A DNA stretch of 64,000 nucleotides from Ceratopteris richardii (Eukaryota > Streptophyta > Polypodiopsida > Polypodiales > Pteridaceae), in NCBI GenBank assembly GCA_020310875.1, contig CM035432.1:90331554-90395553 (forward strand). The letters are read 5' to 3'. How positions within the stretch are numbered: position 1 is the stretch's first letter; every line of letters begins with the position of its first letter. Positions 10,561 to 22,774 of this stretch are shown in pieces. The notes beneath the pieces were generated by a model. It saw only the letters and a list, made by a program, of their open reading frames with translations, had not been told where the DNA came from and did not search any database. Made by a program: the position numbers and the translations under genes.

Positions 10561-12862
10561 CAATGGGCCAACCTACAAGGTTAAATAGAAGCAGATCAAG
10601 ATTTTTTTGAAACTATTTTTAGTTTTTTTTTTTATGTTTTTCTTTTGGAAATTCAAACATGATTTTCATTTGCAAATGTAGGTTCTAAGCAAAATAAAGA
10701 TGACTTTAAAGTACATAAATTATGTTAGAAAACTCATTCGGTCAGCATACTACTATAAAAAATAAGTCAAACTACTCCCATAGATATCATTCAGACTTTT
10801 TCGTAATAATCTTTCCTATTGACTCGTTTCAAAATCAATTGTAATTTTATACAAATGTTCTTATATTTTGCTCCTATACACCCATCAGAAAATACTACTA
10901 GGTCCACCATTGCATAACTCTGCCTCATGTAACCCGCATAATAATTCTTAGAAGTGGTTTGGAGACCACATCGAAGTCATGAATATTGTTTTTAATCTTT
11001 TTCTCTATTTTTCTTTTCTCTTTTTAGCTTTGCAGCAACCCTTAATGTACTTCTTCTTTATTTATTCTTTACTTCTCCTTTTTTGTGATTGAAGAAAGCA
11101 TAAAGTTCCTAAAATCTGATACAATGAAGGATCTTCACAAAGTTTTTGTTTAAGAGGAAAGGTCTAATCCCTACTTAGAGTTGATGATCTAGAGTTATGC
11201 ACAAGGAGCCATGTTTTCACTTCCTAAGTGTTTTTAGAATGTCACACAACATAAGAATCATACTAAATATTCCCCCCCCCCCTTTAAAGAGTTTTTATCC
11301 TCAAAAGTTGTAATCTTTCAAGAAATTGATTTTCCTCCAATTTCCTAAACCTAATGGGAGCTTTATTAATGTTAATTTCACTTTTATTTCAAACTAAATC
11401 AACAATTCATTGAATATCCTTGAGTTCAAGCTTCCATTTTCTTTAAATCTAGCCTTCCATACCACCAAATCCACTTTAGTGATAACCTAAACCTAGATGT
11501 CCCATTCCATCTAGATTGCACTCTCACCTTATTGCAGATAACTGTAGCTCTTGCTCAGGGGTTTCTTAGTGGGGAAACTTTGTTCAAGTAGTATCAAAAT
11601 TCTTGTAAGTTATATCCTTACCACACCTTGATTTATACTTGAGAAGGCTATTTCTTTGATTAGATGCAATCAAAAGTATCTTTGTTTGTGCCATTTGATA
11701 ATAGCGATAGTATCTCTTACTAGGTATTATCTATTGACATAAGTAAGCATTTGTGTCAAAAGATATAGTCAATCATAAGGTTATCCAAATGGTTTACATC
11801 TTTCACCATATTGTTAAATTACTTCTTATTAATAGATCATATTCTTGAGTAATGGAATTTAGAGTTTCTTTCAACTCTTTACTATTTCTCTTCTCAAGAT
11901 ATGCATTAACTAGTTATAAATCTTTGCTCTAAAAGCAATTTTCTTTCTAAGCTTCGAATGGGCCATACTTCTTGTCAAAAAAGGAGAACCTTATTGAGGA
12001 AGAAATATTGTTTTCCAAAATAGATCAACAAATTCTTACCTCAGCTTGTAACTTTATGATATTATCTTCCCTTGTTAGTGTGATCATTGTCCTCAATGAT
12101 CCGTTGTCGAAGTTCTTAATGCCTTTGAACTTCATGAAATATTTCATTTTTATGAAATATTTAACCCATCACTGTGTCTATGGTCTCATATAGGCTTTAA
12201 TTTCTCTTTTGGATATCTTTGAATCCAAATTCTTTTCACTACTATTTGTGGTCTAATAAGAAGCGATTTGTTTTGACATAAACCATAATTCCATGGGCTT
12301 GTTGATCAGACATGCCGCAGGTTTTTATGGAACTTGAGGATCCATAAATAGGACTCAATGCTTATGGGCTTTTTTTTTCCTATCTATGTTAAACTTTTTT
12401 GGCTTTTGGATTAAGTCAACATATAAAAAGCATAAAGGAATGATGGTTATTGAGCTACCTGACATCAATGTACCCTTACTCTTTTATGCTTTTGACTTCA
12501 TACAAAGAAGTAATTCCTGATCTTATCATTAACCTTAGTGAACTTAACCTCTCTCTCATTCCATAAACCCATGCATCCATGATTCCACTCATTGATACAT
12601 ATACTTAATATAAGCCAAAAACCTATATACTAAGCATGTATAAGGTTCAAAAATTGAAACATTGCTTAAAGCATGCATGGATTCAACACAATTTTTTTTC
12701 AATATCATACTCATAATTTAATGCATTAACGTTCAAACCATGCTATATTGAAGCTTAAATGTTCAATTTACATTCATCTTTTGAAGGTGATCCCATTTCA
12801 TGCTAATGATAAACCTTTTTCTATTCAATTATGCCTTTAATGCACTACATAGATTATTAAAT
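10561..12862. other. AT-rich stretch without recognisable genes
   Basis: I found no domain, RNA gene or clear repeat boundary. Short open frames, such as 11972-12193, have no supporting motif. A C-tract (about 13 C) sits near 11275. The region is probably old transposon debris. Confidence 0.4.
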
Positions 12863-13088
12863 TGTTGATATATTTTGGTAGTAATATAAGTGAATAGACT
12901 TAGGACCACCAAGGTATTTTTTCATCTTTACAAGGTTTTTTCCCTCAGCTTGTATATACACATATAACCCTAACAAGTGACTTATTCTTGCACATTCAAC
13001 TGGTAATTCATTTAGTGTTGTGTTGTGCTCAAAGCTTCTTCTTCTTCTTTGTGTGTTCATGTGCTTCAACAAACCTCAAACTCCAACA
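12863..13088 (+). repeat. Copia family A 5' LTR (degenerate)
   Basis: It starts TGTTGATATATTTTGGTAG and ends CTCCAACA, 226 bp. It shares the ordered blocks of the family's other LTRs: the GTTTTTTCCC and GCTTGTATATACAC blocks, CCCTAACAAG and GTAATTCATTTAGTGTTGTG. A PBS-like ATATCAGAGC follows at about 13093. Confidence 0.8.
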
Positions 13089-13329
13089 ATTCATATCAGA
13101 GCATGTCACGGCTTCATCAAGGCCATCATCAACACCCCTTTGGCCATAACTAATGATCACATGGAAATTGGTGAGCATACTCAAGGTGATTAGGAGTTCA
13201 TAATAGCTTTGCTCCGTTTGCCAGTACAAGCATCTCAAAGTTTGCTACAAGTCTAATAGAGATTGAAAAGGTGCTTCTATTCATCCTTTTTTAGATATTG
13301 TCATTTTTTCATTAGGGTATTTATTCACA

Positions 13330-13745
13330 GGCCGTAGCTAAAAGCAATGATGTATTTTGTATGTTGGTTGTTGAGGATAAGTTGGATGGTACTAATTACC
13401 CATTATGAGCATATATGATGCATCATGTATTGGTAGCAAAAGGGTTGTGGAATATTGTGCAGGGTATTACCTCCAAAAATATTTGGAGAGTGCATATGAT
13501 TGAAGGAGATTCCATGGATAAATTTTTTACAAAGATCAAAGATTTGAAGGAATAGTTGATTTCTGCTAATGATGTCTTGCTAGATAGTTCACTTGTGCAC
13601 ACTATTCTTAATGGTTTTCCAGATTCATACCCGATTTTTGCCTCTACTCTTTGATTCATGATGAAACACAATCCAAATACCTTAACATTTGAGCACTTAG
13701 TCTCTATTTTTTTGCGGGAAGATCAGTCCATGCCTTTCATTCATG
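13330..13745 (+). pseudogene. Copia family A gag fragment
   Basis: Read after the 5' LTR: SNDVFCMLVVEDKLDGTNY, a stop where other copies have Trp, then MMHHVLVAKGLWNIVQGI. Later come DSYPIFASTL and MMKHNPNTLTFEHLVSIFL with REDQS. These match the UBN2-type copia gag seen in the other family copies (56345 on the + strand, 63.7-63.9 kb on the - strand). The frame is cut off shortly after REDQS, where a TA/TG microsatellite begins, so the nucleocapsid part and all of pol are missing. Confidence 0.8.
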
Positions 13746-13761
13746 CTTGGGGTTTGACTGT

Positions 13762-13900
<139 letters not shown>

Positions 13901-13909
13901 GAAAAAGAG

Positions 13910-14484
13910 GCATGCCACTTTTGGCATTTGTATATCTCTGAAGTATGAATGAAGTGTTATTTGGCATGTGTATCTTCATGAGTATGAAAAGCAGATATTA
14001 AGAAGGGAAAGTATCAAGAAAGGAATACAAGGAAATGGTTTCAATGATATCTAAAGGGATCGATGATTATGAGGAAGGAGTGATGCCAAGCATGGGGATC
14101 TTCTTCTCTGGATCTAGAAGATCATTGAAAGGGTTCCCCATTTTATTTTCATAAGAACTTTTGGCTCTAGAGGATTGAACTTGTATTCATTCATCAATGC
14201 ATATACACACATGCATCAACACACTCATGTTTGAGAGTAAAGTACTACATTATCTTGCACACTTTTGGACATATTTTTCTCTATTTTTATCCAAATGCAA
14301 TAATTCAAATTGGTATATATTCTTTGTTTTAAGGGCTTTCCAATGAGTTGTTGGGAATTGTTGGAGAGATGGTGGATAGGTTCTGGAAATGAAGTGGTTC
14401 CACAAAATCCTGCTTCACACCAGCCAAGAAGAAGTTGTTGAGAGTGTAGTAGACCCCTTGAGCTTCCTAGTGTGCTATGGAGAA
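13910..14484. other. Unassigned sequence
   Basis: No recognisable gene lies between the microsatellite and the candidate LTR at 14485. It does not match the family A copia internal sequence by eye. Confidence 0.3.
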
Positions 14485-15390
14485 TGATCCTCTAATCAAT
14501 GGATCAAAACAATAAGTACAAATTTGAACCAAGATCACAGACTTGCTATTTTTGGTCTCTCCATATGTTCAATAAAGTGATCAGTGCTCTCAATCTGCTA
14601 GCAATTAGCTAAATTCCTTTTGGGAGTATCTAGTTAACTTACATAGCTACCAATCGTGATTTATTTAAATAAAAAAGATGGAACAAACACGGAGAATGAT
14701 GCTTAGTAAGTTAGAGGACTTGCTTGACATTTTCGGGGTGCTTCAGTGTGCAGACCAGAGAGTAAAGGTATGAAGATATCTCACGATTGAAAAAAGCAAT
14801 AGAAATGAAAATTTGTAGCTATGAACTACACAGTATATTGAATCTATAGTACTTTAAATCTCATCAATTGATCAATCATGCACTGAGAACAATCTCTGCA
14901 AAGTTCACCTATTCTGAGATGATCATAGCAGAGAAGTGAAGTAGAGAAGTAATCAATGTATATGTATTAGATCACATACAAATACAAAGACATTGGCAAT
15001 GTTCAATTGCAGAATGTTAGGGTAGTGAAGGAGCTATGGATTAAGCTCAGTAATCACAAAGTATCCCTCTCAAATGATCTCATAGTAAAGCTATTTCACG
15101 TGAACTTTTTGATCCTCTTTTATAGTTGAAGTTGGAGCCACGCTTTGAATCCAAATTCAAATTCTCACCATAACATGAGTTCTAAATTATAGGATTTATT
15201 CTCTCATCAATCATCTACCAAGTAACCTAAGATTTTATTCCTCCTAACTCCTCGTGGGGTTAGTGCAGTTGTCATGTGCATTTTTACAAGAATAAAAGGT
15301 AATTGACTTTTACAATGGAGTGATCATATGTGACTATGTGAGATATATGCTAGTTATCCAAGTACGTAGGCTTGGACTCTTTCGCACCAA
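14485..15390 (-). repeat. Candidate 3' LTR of the copia element at 15.4-17.6 kb
   Basis: The + strand begins TGATCCTCTAATC and runs to the purine-rich tract on the - strand (GAGGGGGAGCT, 15391-15401) just downstream of RNase H, as expected for PPT and LTR. A TATAAAAG box lies inside on the - strand. About 780 bp of it recurs in the same orientation at 28767-29545 with clearly lower identity, perhaps near 88%, than the PPR repeats between them. Confidence 0.55.
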
Positions 15391-15439
15391 TAGCTCCCCC
15401 TCAAGCCTAACATGCTTGTCTTCATTCCTCCTTGATCTC

Positions 15440-16858
15440 CTACAAACCAATCATCATCTTGAACCTATTCATCTGAGCTCCATCCAAAGATTTTGTGAGC
15501 ATATCTGCACATTGCAAATGAGTTGATACATAGGACAATTGGATGTCCTTGCTAAGTAATTTCTCTCTTACATAATGATAGTGCACTTCGATGTGCTTAA
15601 TCCTTGCATGATATATAGGATTAGCAGCCAAATGAAGTGAACTAGTGTTGTCTCCAAAAATCATTGGAGTATAAGAATGCAACCCCAAATCTATGTAGAG
15701 TTGTTTGAGCCACATAGCCTCTTGTGTTGCATTTGATAAGCCTCTATATATTGCCTTTGTAGATGAGAATGCCACAGTTGGTTGCTTCTTTGATGACCAT
15801 GATATTAGCTTTGAACCTGCAAAAGATAAGTAGGGAGAGGTGCTCCTCCTATCATCCTTGGAGCCAACCCAATCTACATTAGAATACATCTTGATATCCA
15901 GATCAGAAGTGAATGGATAAAATAGTTCTTCATTTATGGTACCCTTCAAATATTTTAAGATCCTCTTGGCAGCTTTCAAGTGAGGTTTTCTTGGTGTATG
16001 CATAAACTGTCTTAATGTACTTACTCCATGACATATGTACACTCTTATTAGGGTTGCATAATTGAGACTCCCAACAAGCTTTTGGTAACCTGTAATATCT
16101 TCAAGAAGTTCTCCCTCATGAGAACTAAGTTTATGATTGAGTTCCATGGGTGTACCTGTAATTTTGGTGTTCTCCATCTTGAATTTTACCAACATATCTT
16201 GAATGTACTTCCTCTGAGTAATAAACACACTAGAATTTGTATACACAAGTTCTAATCCAACAAAATATTTTAACAAACTAAGATCACTGATTTTAAACTC
16301 TTCCATCATTTGAGATTTGATTTTCTTGATGCCATTGGCATCATTCCTTGTAATGATAATGTCATCTACATAAACACATAAGTAAATAACTTCAAAATTA
16401 GTCTTCTTTATGAACAAAGAAGAATTTGCTTTGCTAGCAACAAATCCTTGATCCTACAAATATGTGACAAGCCTATGGTTCCAAGATCTAGGAGCTTGCT
16501 TTAGACCATAGAGTGCTTTCCTTAGCTTGCATACATAACTAGGTTTGTCCTTATCTTCATACCCTGGTGGTTGAGCCATGTAAAATTCTTCTGAGATCCA
16601 TCCATTTAGGAATGCATTCTTGACATCTAACTGATATAGGTTCCAATTTTTTGAAGCAACAATACTTATAAAAACCCTGATTGATGGCATCTTACCCATA
16701 GGTGTGAAGGTCTCCTCATAATCCACTCCATGGGTTTGAACAAACCCTTTTGCCACTAGCCTTGCTTTGTACTTGTTTATAAAACCATCTGAATTCCTCT
16801 TGGTTTTATATATCCACCTTGATCCTATTACCTTCATGCTTGGTTTCTTGGGAACCAA
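15440..16858 (-). pseudogene. Ty1/copia reverse transcriptase and RNase H
   Basis: Copia-type RT-RNase H that would copy element RNA into cDNA. The frame opens with SRWIYKTKRNSDG and YKARLVAKGF, then LDVKNAFLNG, ALYGLKQAPRSW, and the intact catalytic box CVYVDDIIIT. RNase H follows with SNVDWVGSKDDRRSTSPY, WSSKKQPTVAFSSTKA, and HIEVHYHYVREKL...DMLTKSL. Only one stop (TAG at 16454) interrupts this 470-codon frame, so this is among the best kept pol genes here. The DW in SNVDWVGS is kept, while E of the usual SSxEAEY is changed (STKAIY). The upstream integrase is in the same frame. Confidence 0.92.
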
Positions 16859-17110
16859 ATCCCAAGTGTTGTTTTCCTAAAGTGCTCCAATTTCTTCCTG
16901 CATGGCTTCTCTCTACTCTTTCTTTTTATTTGCTTCTTCAAATGAAGAAGGTTCTTCTGACATAGAGTCTTTGGTCATGTAGACAACATGCTTGGTGATT
17001 AATGATGTGTTATAGCCATAGCTTATGGGTTTTTTACTCTCTCTTTGAGATATTCTGAGTGCTTGATTGGAAGACTCTGGAATGTCTTCTAATTGCTTGA
17101 ACTTGGACTT

Positions 17111-17643
17111 TCATTTTGACTTCCAAGCATTGAAGTCAATCTGCTCTTCATCCTCTGAGTTGACATATTCTGGTATTTGTTGATCTTCTTGAGTCAGAGT
17201 TGAAAAATCACTTTCCAAGTCATAAGGTAGCTTAATTTTCCTGCAATCATCTTCAAACCATGAAATATTTTCATCAAACACCACATCCCTACTAACTGTA
17301 AATCCTTTGTTAGAGGCATTGTACAACCTATATCCCTTTTAGTTTTGGTCATAACCAATGAATATACACTTTTTAGCTTTTGGATCAAGCTTCCCTCTAA
17401 TCTGTGAGGGTATCTGTGCATAAGCAATGCACCCAAATATTTTGCAATGGTCCAATGAGGGTCTCCTACCATTCCATGCCTCATAGGGTGTCATTCCATC
17501 CAAGGATTTGGATGGAAGCCTATTAATCAAGTATGTGGCTATGGAAAAAGTCTACCCATAGGTAATTTCATACTTTCTTTTCATCGAACATTGATCTTGC
17601 AGCCTCTACTATTAGTTTATTCCTCCTCTTTGCCACTCCAAAC
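17111..17643 (-). pseudogene. Ty1/copia integrase, C-terminal part
   Basis: Read leftward: GVAKRRNKLIVEAARSMF (usually GVAERKNRTLxEAARSML, with the catalytic Glu changed to Lys), then LPSKSLDGMTPYEAWNGR and FGCIAYAQIP. CIFIGYD, a stop, KGYRLYN and VVFDENISW follow. Frame is shared with the RT, interrupted by stops at 17339, 17111 and later. The N-terminal half of integrase, protease and gag are absent: sequence changes abruptly at 17643/17644 into the PPR-bearing repeat. Confidence 0.85.
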
Positions 17644-19067
17644 TGGGAGTTATCCCACAGTCTTTACTCATAATCTCAAAGTACGTTTGAGCCTCCTTCA
17701 TAATACCCAAAGAACTGCATGAATGCAGGAGCACAAGAATGTGACCGAAGTTGGGTCTATACCTTCTCTTATCATTTCATTGAACAAGTAAAACACAATA
17801 ACATGCTCTCCAACTTGGCCATAACCTGCAATCAGTGAGGTCCATGCAACAACTGTCCTTTTATGAAGTTCAAAGAATACATGATAGGAATTCAAAAGTG
17901 ACCCACATTTCACATACATATCTACTAGCGCATTCCCAAAAATGTAGTCTTCCCCAGTATACCCCTATCGAATGGCTTCTGCATGCACCATTCTTCCCTT
18001 ATCAGCTGCTCCAAAATTGGAGCAGGCCTTCAGTAGGCACAACAATGTTACTGAATTTGGAAAGAGTCCTTCACATTTTATTTCCTTGAAGCAGTGGTGG
18101 GCTCTCTCACCCTGCCCATCTAGGGCATATCCTGCAATAAGAGCAGTCAGGCAACAATATTGTGCACTGGAAGCTCATCAAAAACCTCCTGTGCTGCTAC
18201 AAGTTCCCCAATTTTGGCATACATGTCCACCAAAGCACTTCCAATAGTAACATTTTCATTACGGAAGCCCTTTCTAGCAATCTCTGCATGAACTTCTTTA
18301 CCCTCGTTAACTGCTACTATGCTGCCATAGACCTTAAGAATGCATCCCCACACCACTGCATCCAGTGGCAAACCCTCATGATTCATTTGTTTGAATAGAT
18401 CAAGAGCTTTCTCACCCTCACCATGACAGCAATATCCTGCAATGAGCGTTGTCCAAGATACAACATTTTGTGTTGGGAGTTCATTGAAAATCATTCGTGC
18501 CTTTTCCAAGGCACCACACTTAGAATACATGTCTATTAGGGCATTCCCAAGGACAAGATTTATATTTAGATGCCCATGTTTAACAATTTCAATGTGAACT
18601 TCACTGCCCTAAGATTACCACAAGCTTTCAGTAAACACGTAAATGTTGTTGCATCAGGAAGCACACCTGATCTCTACATTTGGTTGAAGCACGTAAGAAC
18701 CTTTGTATAGTGTCCATGTTTGGCATAGCCTAGAAGCACGGTTGTGCTCAATAAGCCCCTGTTTACAACTTCAGCATATAGAAATTTGCCTTTCTGCAAT
18801 TCCCTTTGTTCAGTGGCTTCCTTGAGCAAAACAAGGACAGCGGCAGCTTCTTGAAAAATATCAGTCCTCCTGCCCAATATTAACTGATATTGGTTGACCA
18901 ACAATAGTATCAAGTTTCCAATTCATTCTGATCATGATGTCGTCATGTAGTTGCAAATACCTCCCTTTAAACATTTGATCACTCTTCAAGTACTTGTAAT
19001 CAAACATCTTCTTCTGCCAAATAGCAACACATTAGTGCGTACAAACCAATCATTTCTTGAGCTAACA
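17644..19067 (-). repeat. Element D 3' LTR-like repeat carrying PPR fragment
   Basis: This 1424-bp repeat reads, on the - strand, TGTTAGCTC...ATAACTCCCA. Its upper edge touches the polypurine tract at 19068-19086. It is shorter than its partner by exactly the 13-bp and 1-bp gaps in the PPR frame. Its lower edge abuts copia integrase sequence. Confidence 0.7.
17698..18913 (-). pseudogene. PPR protein fragment, copy 1
   Basis: Part of a plant organellar RNA-binding PPR protein of the PLS type, with repeats such as LGNALIDMYSKCGALEKA, NVVSWTTLIAGYCCHGEG and IGSALVDMYAKIGELVAA. Compared with copy 2 (27383-28612) it has a 13-bp deletion near 18610 between short TGCCC repeats and a 1-bp deletion near 18149, each breaking the frame. 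It keeps Gln (CAG) where copy 2 has a stop. About five PPR units are visible, with no start region or C-terminal E/DYW domain. It lies inside the element D terminal repeat, in the element's own orientation. Confidence 0.85.
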
Positions 19068-19086
19068 TACTCCCCTCTTCTTATTT
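19068..19086 (-). promoter_or_regulatory. Polypurine tract of element D
   Basis: On the - strand, AAATAAGAAGAGGGGAGTA directly precedes TGTTAGCTC, the start of the terminal repeat. Position and composition fit the plus-strand primer of an LTR retrotransposon. Confidence 0.7.
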
Positions 19087-19910
19087 GCGAAGTCATCCTC
19101 GACGAGCCACTCTTGCTGCAATATGCTCCAACAGATAGAGAATGTCCGTGTACAACTTATTTACATACCTTTTCATCGAACCATCACTCCAAGTGGACCT
19201 GCACTCATTGAAGCCATTAGTGCTAACAAATCACTCATGAATACATACAAATCACTCACTTTCGAAATGATCCAAGAACACGCACATATATGCAACTCCC
19301 ATTCCAACATGCATCAAATTGCTCATTCATTCCATTATGAAAATGGTCTCAACCAATATAACACATGCATACCTTTCCATATTTTACACATGCAACTATC
19401 ATTGCGGAGAACAGAAAAGAAAATACCAAAATAAACAACAACGACTGAAATGAATTCAACAGGAGATGCAACATACCCCAAAATGCATACCCCTTTTATT
19501 GACCTATTATTCGCTATGTACAATTATTCCATGACTAGACACTCCCGAAGAATCCCTGTTGTCGTCCTACAAAAACCATCGAGATCCGAGTACAAGTCAA
19601 GACCTACAAAAAAAAAACCCTAGAGTGTCCCACACACTGGAAAACCCTCGGATAAAGCACACAAGTTATAAAGCAAACCCGTTGCATTACCTCGCTAAAG
19701 CCTCATCCATAAGTACATATAAAGTCTCCGTGCCTTCAACAATGTTGATTCAAAGTGAGCTGATCTGTCATAAGCCATCACATACCAATCACACAAGCAA
19801 ATAACGTTCCCTTCCAGGCAATCGTCGCCCTCTCCTCTCTCTCTCTCCCCCTCAAGAGTGGGGAATAACTTCATAGGTAGATTTTATTTATATTCACACG
19901 TTGGCCTACG
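19087..19910. other. Element D 3' untranslated region, distal part
   Basis: No coding motif. A CT-rich stretch lies at 19830-19852. Open frames here are short and unsupported. Confidence 0.4.
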
Positions 19911-20228
19911 TTGACATTGGATGCGATTTGTGGACCTGACCCCCCGATCAGGTTGATTCCACCCATCTACCAATGCAATGCAGCGCACAACACACAAACA
20001 CACAATAATAACACATAACATATATCAGCTAGCCCATAACGAAGCTAGATACGGCTCGTGGTCGTGACTACCCAGTCACGATGGCTCCACCTACCTACCA
20101 ACCCGTTATGGCGCGTAGCTAAGACATAAACATATACATCCCAAGCCTATGGCGAAACTAGCTGCGGCTCGTGGTCCTAACCAGCGGGCTAGGATAAATC
20201 CACCCACCTACTAGCCCACCATAGCGCA
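19911..20228. repeat. Three structured cassettes with nested, covarying inverted repeats
   Basis: Three imperfect units start near 19915, 20034 and 20147. Each has an outer inverted pair (CATTGG/CCAATG; CCATAAC/GTTATGG; CTATGG/CCATAG) and an inner pair (CCTGA/TCAGG; CGTGACT/AGTCACG; TCCTA/TAGGA). They share unpaired blocks: CGGCTCGTGGTC in units 2 and 3, CCACCCATCTAC-like, and GCGC just after the outer right arm. The arms differ in sequence but stay complementary. They lie between integrase and the PPT of element D. Confidence 0.75.
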
Positions 20229-20637
20229 TTGGTACGATCACAGCAACACAAATTTTTTCTTTTCTTTTTCTTTTTCTTTTTTTTTTCATAGTTAATTAAT
20301 TTACCCAAGTCCTGAGAATTAGGGAGAGGAAGAAAGGGATTTTTCCCCACTTTTCCCACACATGCATGCAAACATATACATTCTAGCCTTTGACAGATCA
20401 ACCACCTCTTCACTCCATTCTCTCAATTACAGACACTACATATGTATTCATCGATTTGACTTTTCACTAGGTAACTACGACCAGCTATGCCTTAGTCCCT
20501 CTTGTACCTATCCTTAGACGATCTAGAATGTGGGTCTCCGGGATGTCTCATGTAGCCTCACATCATACTCGCATCCCAACGACTTCCCTAGGGCGAGTCA
20601 GGCTCAACTTCAGGAGCTCCGTCATCACTTTCTATCG

Positions 20638-20937
20638 TCAACTCATCTGCCCAAGCCCAAGTGATATCGTTTTCTTCGTTAGGCATTTCCCTCGAGGGGC
20701 GAAATAGTAATATCGATCCCCTGCCCATCCTACATGTCGGGTCAGGTATTCCTCAAAACACTCAATATAAAACATAACATCCAAACCCTGGTTTATAAAG
20801 CATACAAGCCAGTGCGCTTCCTCCACATCATATTCCGTCTCAAGGTCGTCGACCTCTATGTCCATGTGGGCGAATGTTTGGTCCGAGAAATATATCCTTA
20901 GCTCGTACAAATAGAGTTGAGTTATTTGATCTGCCAT
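20638..20937 (-). CDS. Unrecognised acidic ORF downstream of integrase in element D
   Basis: An open frame of 99 codons from MADQITQLYLYELRIY, rich in acidic and aromatic residues (EVDDLETEYDVEEAHW, YIECFEEYLTRHVGW). It lies between integrase and the structured cassettes in the same orientation as pol. I do not recognise a domain. Extra ORFs in this position are known from some Tat-lineage gypsy elements, so it may be element-encoded. Length alone is weak support, but composition is not repeat-driven. Confidence 0.4.
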   Translation of the reverse strand: MADQITQLYLYELRIYFSDQTFAHMDIEVDDLETEYDVEEAHWLVCFINQGLDVMFYIECFEEYLTRHVGWAGDRYYYFAPRGKCLTKKTISLGLGQMS

Positions 20938-21050
20938 TTTGTTACTTAGCTCCTAACAGTCTCTGCGCAACACGAAAAATAATTAGAAGTCCAAAATTCC
21001 TGGGCTAGCAAAGGATAATATGTATGGCACAAAAATCATAGCTTACATAT

Positions 21051-21190
<140 letters not shown>

Positions 21191-21269
21191 CTATACATCT
21201 ATGTACAAGGAGTCTACGACGTCCTTCTGCTTGGATCTCGTTTGGCTTCTCCCATCCTAATGCTACTTG

Positions 21270-22445
21270 AAATATGGTTTAACTCGAAGCGGGTTAACCT
21301 TCACGGGAGCACATTCTTCTCCTAAATCTTGAATTTGCATGGAACCATTGGAGTTGAGTTCCACCACCTTAAACGGTCATGCCCATCTTGTCTGTAACTT
21401 CCCCGAGAACTTATAATATTCACTATCATAAACTAGCACCAAATCCCCTTCTTGAATCGCATAGGTCTTGAGATTCTTGTCATGCCTCTCCTTACGTCTT
21501 CTCTGAATAGCTTCCAGACTTTGTTGTGCATTGAGTCTCTTTTCTTCTAGCTTGACCAATTGTATGTACCTTTCGTTCAATGACTCTTCCTCTCCCAGCC
21601 TGGCCTTGATGGCCACTCTTAATGTCGGAACTTCTTTTTCGATGGGAAAGATGGCTTCCCCGCCATATACTAGGGAGAACGGAGTGCTCTTAGTCGTCAC
21701 TCGATAGGATGTTCTATACACCCACAAAGCTTCCAAAAGTCTCTCATCCCAGTCTCGCCTATGTACAACTACTGTCTTTGTCAGAATCTGTTCAAGAACC
21801 TTGTTGGTGACCTCCACTTGTCCATTTGCCCTCGGGTAATATGGAGTGCTTTTTCTATGTTTGATCTTATATAATTCCATTAACTCTTCGATCAGTTCGT
21901 TGACAAAGTGCGTTCCTCTATCACTCACTATCTCCAACGGGCATCCGAATCGGGTGATAATTTGTTCATACAAAAATTTAGCTACATCAACAGCTCGGTC
22001 ACTCTTCAGAGCTTTAGCCTCTACCCACTTGGTAACATAGTCAGTGCAGACCAGAATATACCTATTGGATCTACGTCTTGAGGGAGGATCAATAGGCCCC
22101 ACAAAATCAATTCCCCATTTTTTGAAAGGCTTAAGAGCAAGCACTGGTGTAAGAGGAGCAGCATGTGCTAATGTTGGTTTGCCCATTCTTTGGCATTTGT
22201 CGCATTTCTTGCAGTATGTGTGAGAGTCTTTGAACAGCGTTGGCCACCAATACCCAGCCAATAAAATCTTTCTTGTCGTCAGTTCACCAGCAAAATGCCC
22301 ACCGCAGGGTTCATCATGTAATGCTCTCAACACTAGGGTTGCTTCTTCTTCCTCGAGACACCTCCGATAAATGCTTTCATGTACAAAATATCGATAGAGC
22401 TGCCCCTCAATGATGCTATGGTGCTTCGCCAATGCTAACAGTTTT
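21270..22445 (-). pseudogene. Element D integrase
   Basis: A complete integrase in nearly one frame. Zinc domain: LHDEPCGGHFAGELTTRKIL, YWWPTLFKD, CKKCDKCQRMGK. Core: FKKWGIDFVGPIDPPSRRRS (first Asp), ITRFGCPLEIVSDRGTHFVN (second Asp), TPYYPRANGQVEVTNKVL (Glu); all three catalytic residues are kept. C-terminus: EGDLVLVYDSE and SGKLQTRWA. One TGA at 21377 replaces the Gly codon of GPF, after which the frame continues to PLRVKPYFK near 21270. Relative to RT the frame is shifted by a 164-bp tandem duplication and a two-base change in a GA run near 22453. Confidence 0.92.
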
Positions 22446-22774
22446 TGCTTCTCTCTCTCTTGCTTGCTCTTGGCGGATATTTAGTGGTGCACAAGAAGTT
22501 CACCAAGTCGGCATACCAAGGTACTTTAGCATCAACCTGGAATAGATGCCCATCAGGAGCATCATCGGGCACACCAGAGATTGGCTCCTCATTAACAATT
22601 CGAGATAAATGCTTCTCTCTCTCTTGCTTGCTCTTGGTGGATATTTAGTGGTGCACAAGAAGTTCACCAAGTCGGCATACCAAGGTACTTTAGCATCAAC
22701 CTGGAATAGATGCCCATCAGGAGCATCATCGAGCACACCAGAGATTGGCTCCTCATTAACAATTCGAGATAAAT
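22446..22774. repeat. 164-bp tandem duplication inside pol
   Basis: 22446-22609 is repeated at 22610-22773 with about two differences. It covers the end of RNase H (RIVNEEPISGV) and the following linker. Because 164 is not a multiple of three, the second passage is read in another frame and ends at 22500. Confidence 0.95.

Noticed and set aside
19911-20228. Hammerhead ribozyme or tRNA in the hairpin cassettes
   Set aside because: No CUGANGA...GAAA core and no T-arm motif were found on either strand.
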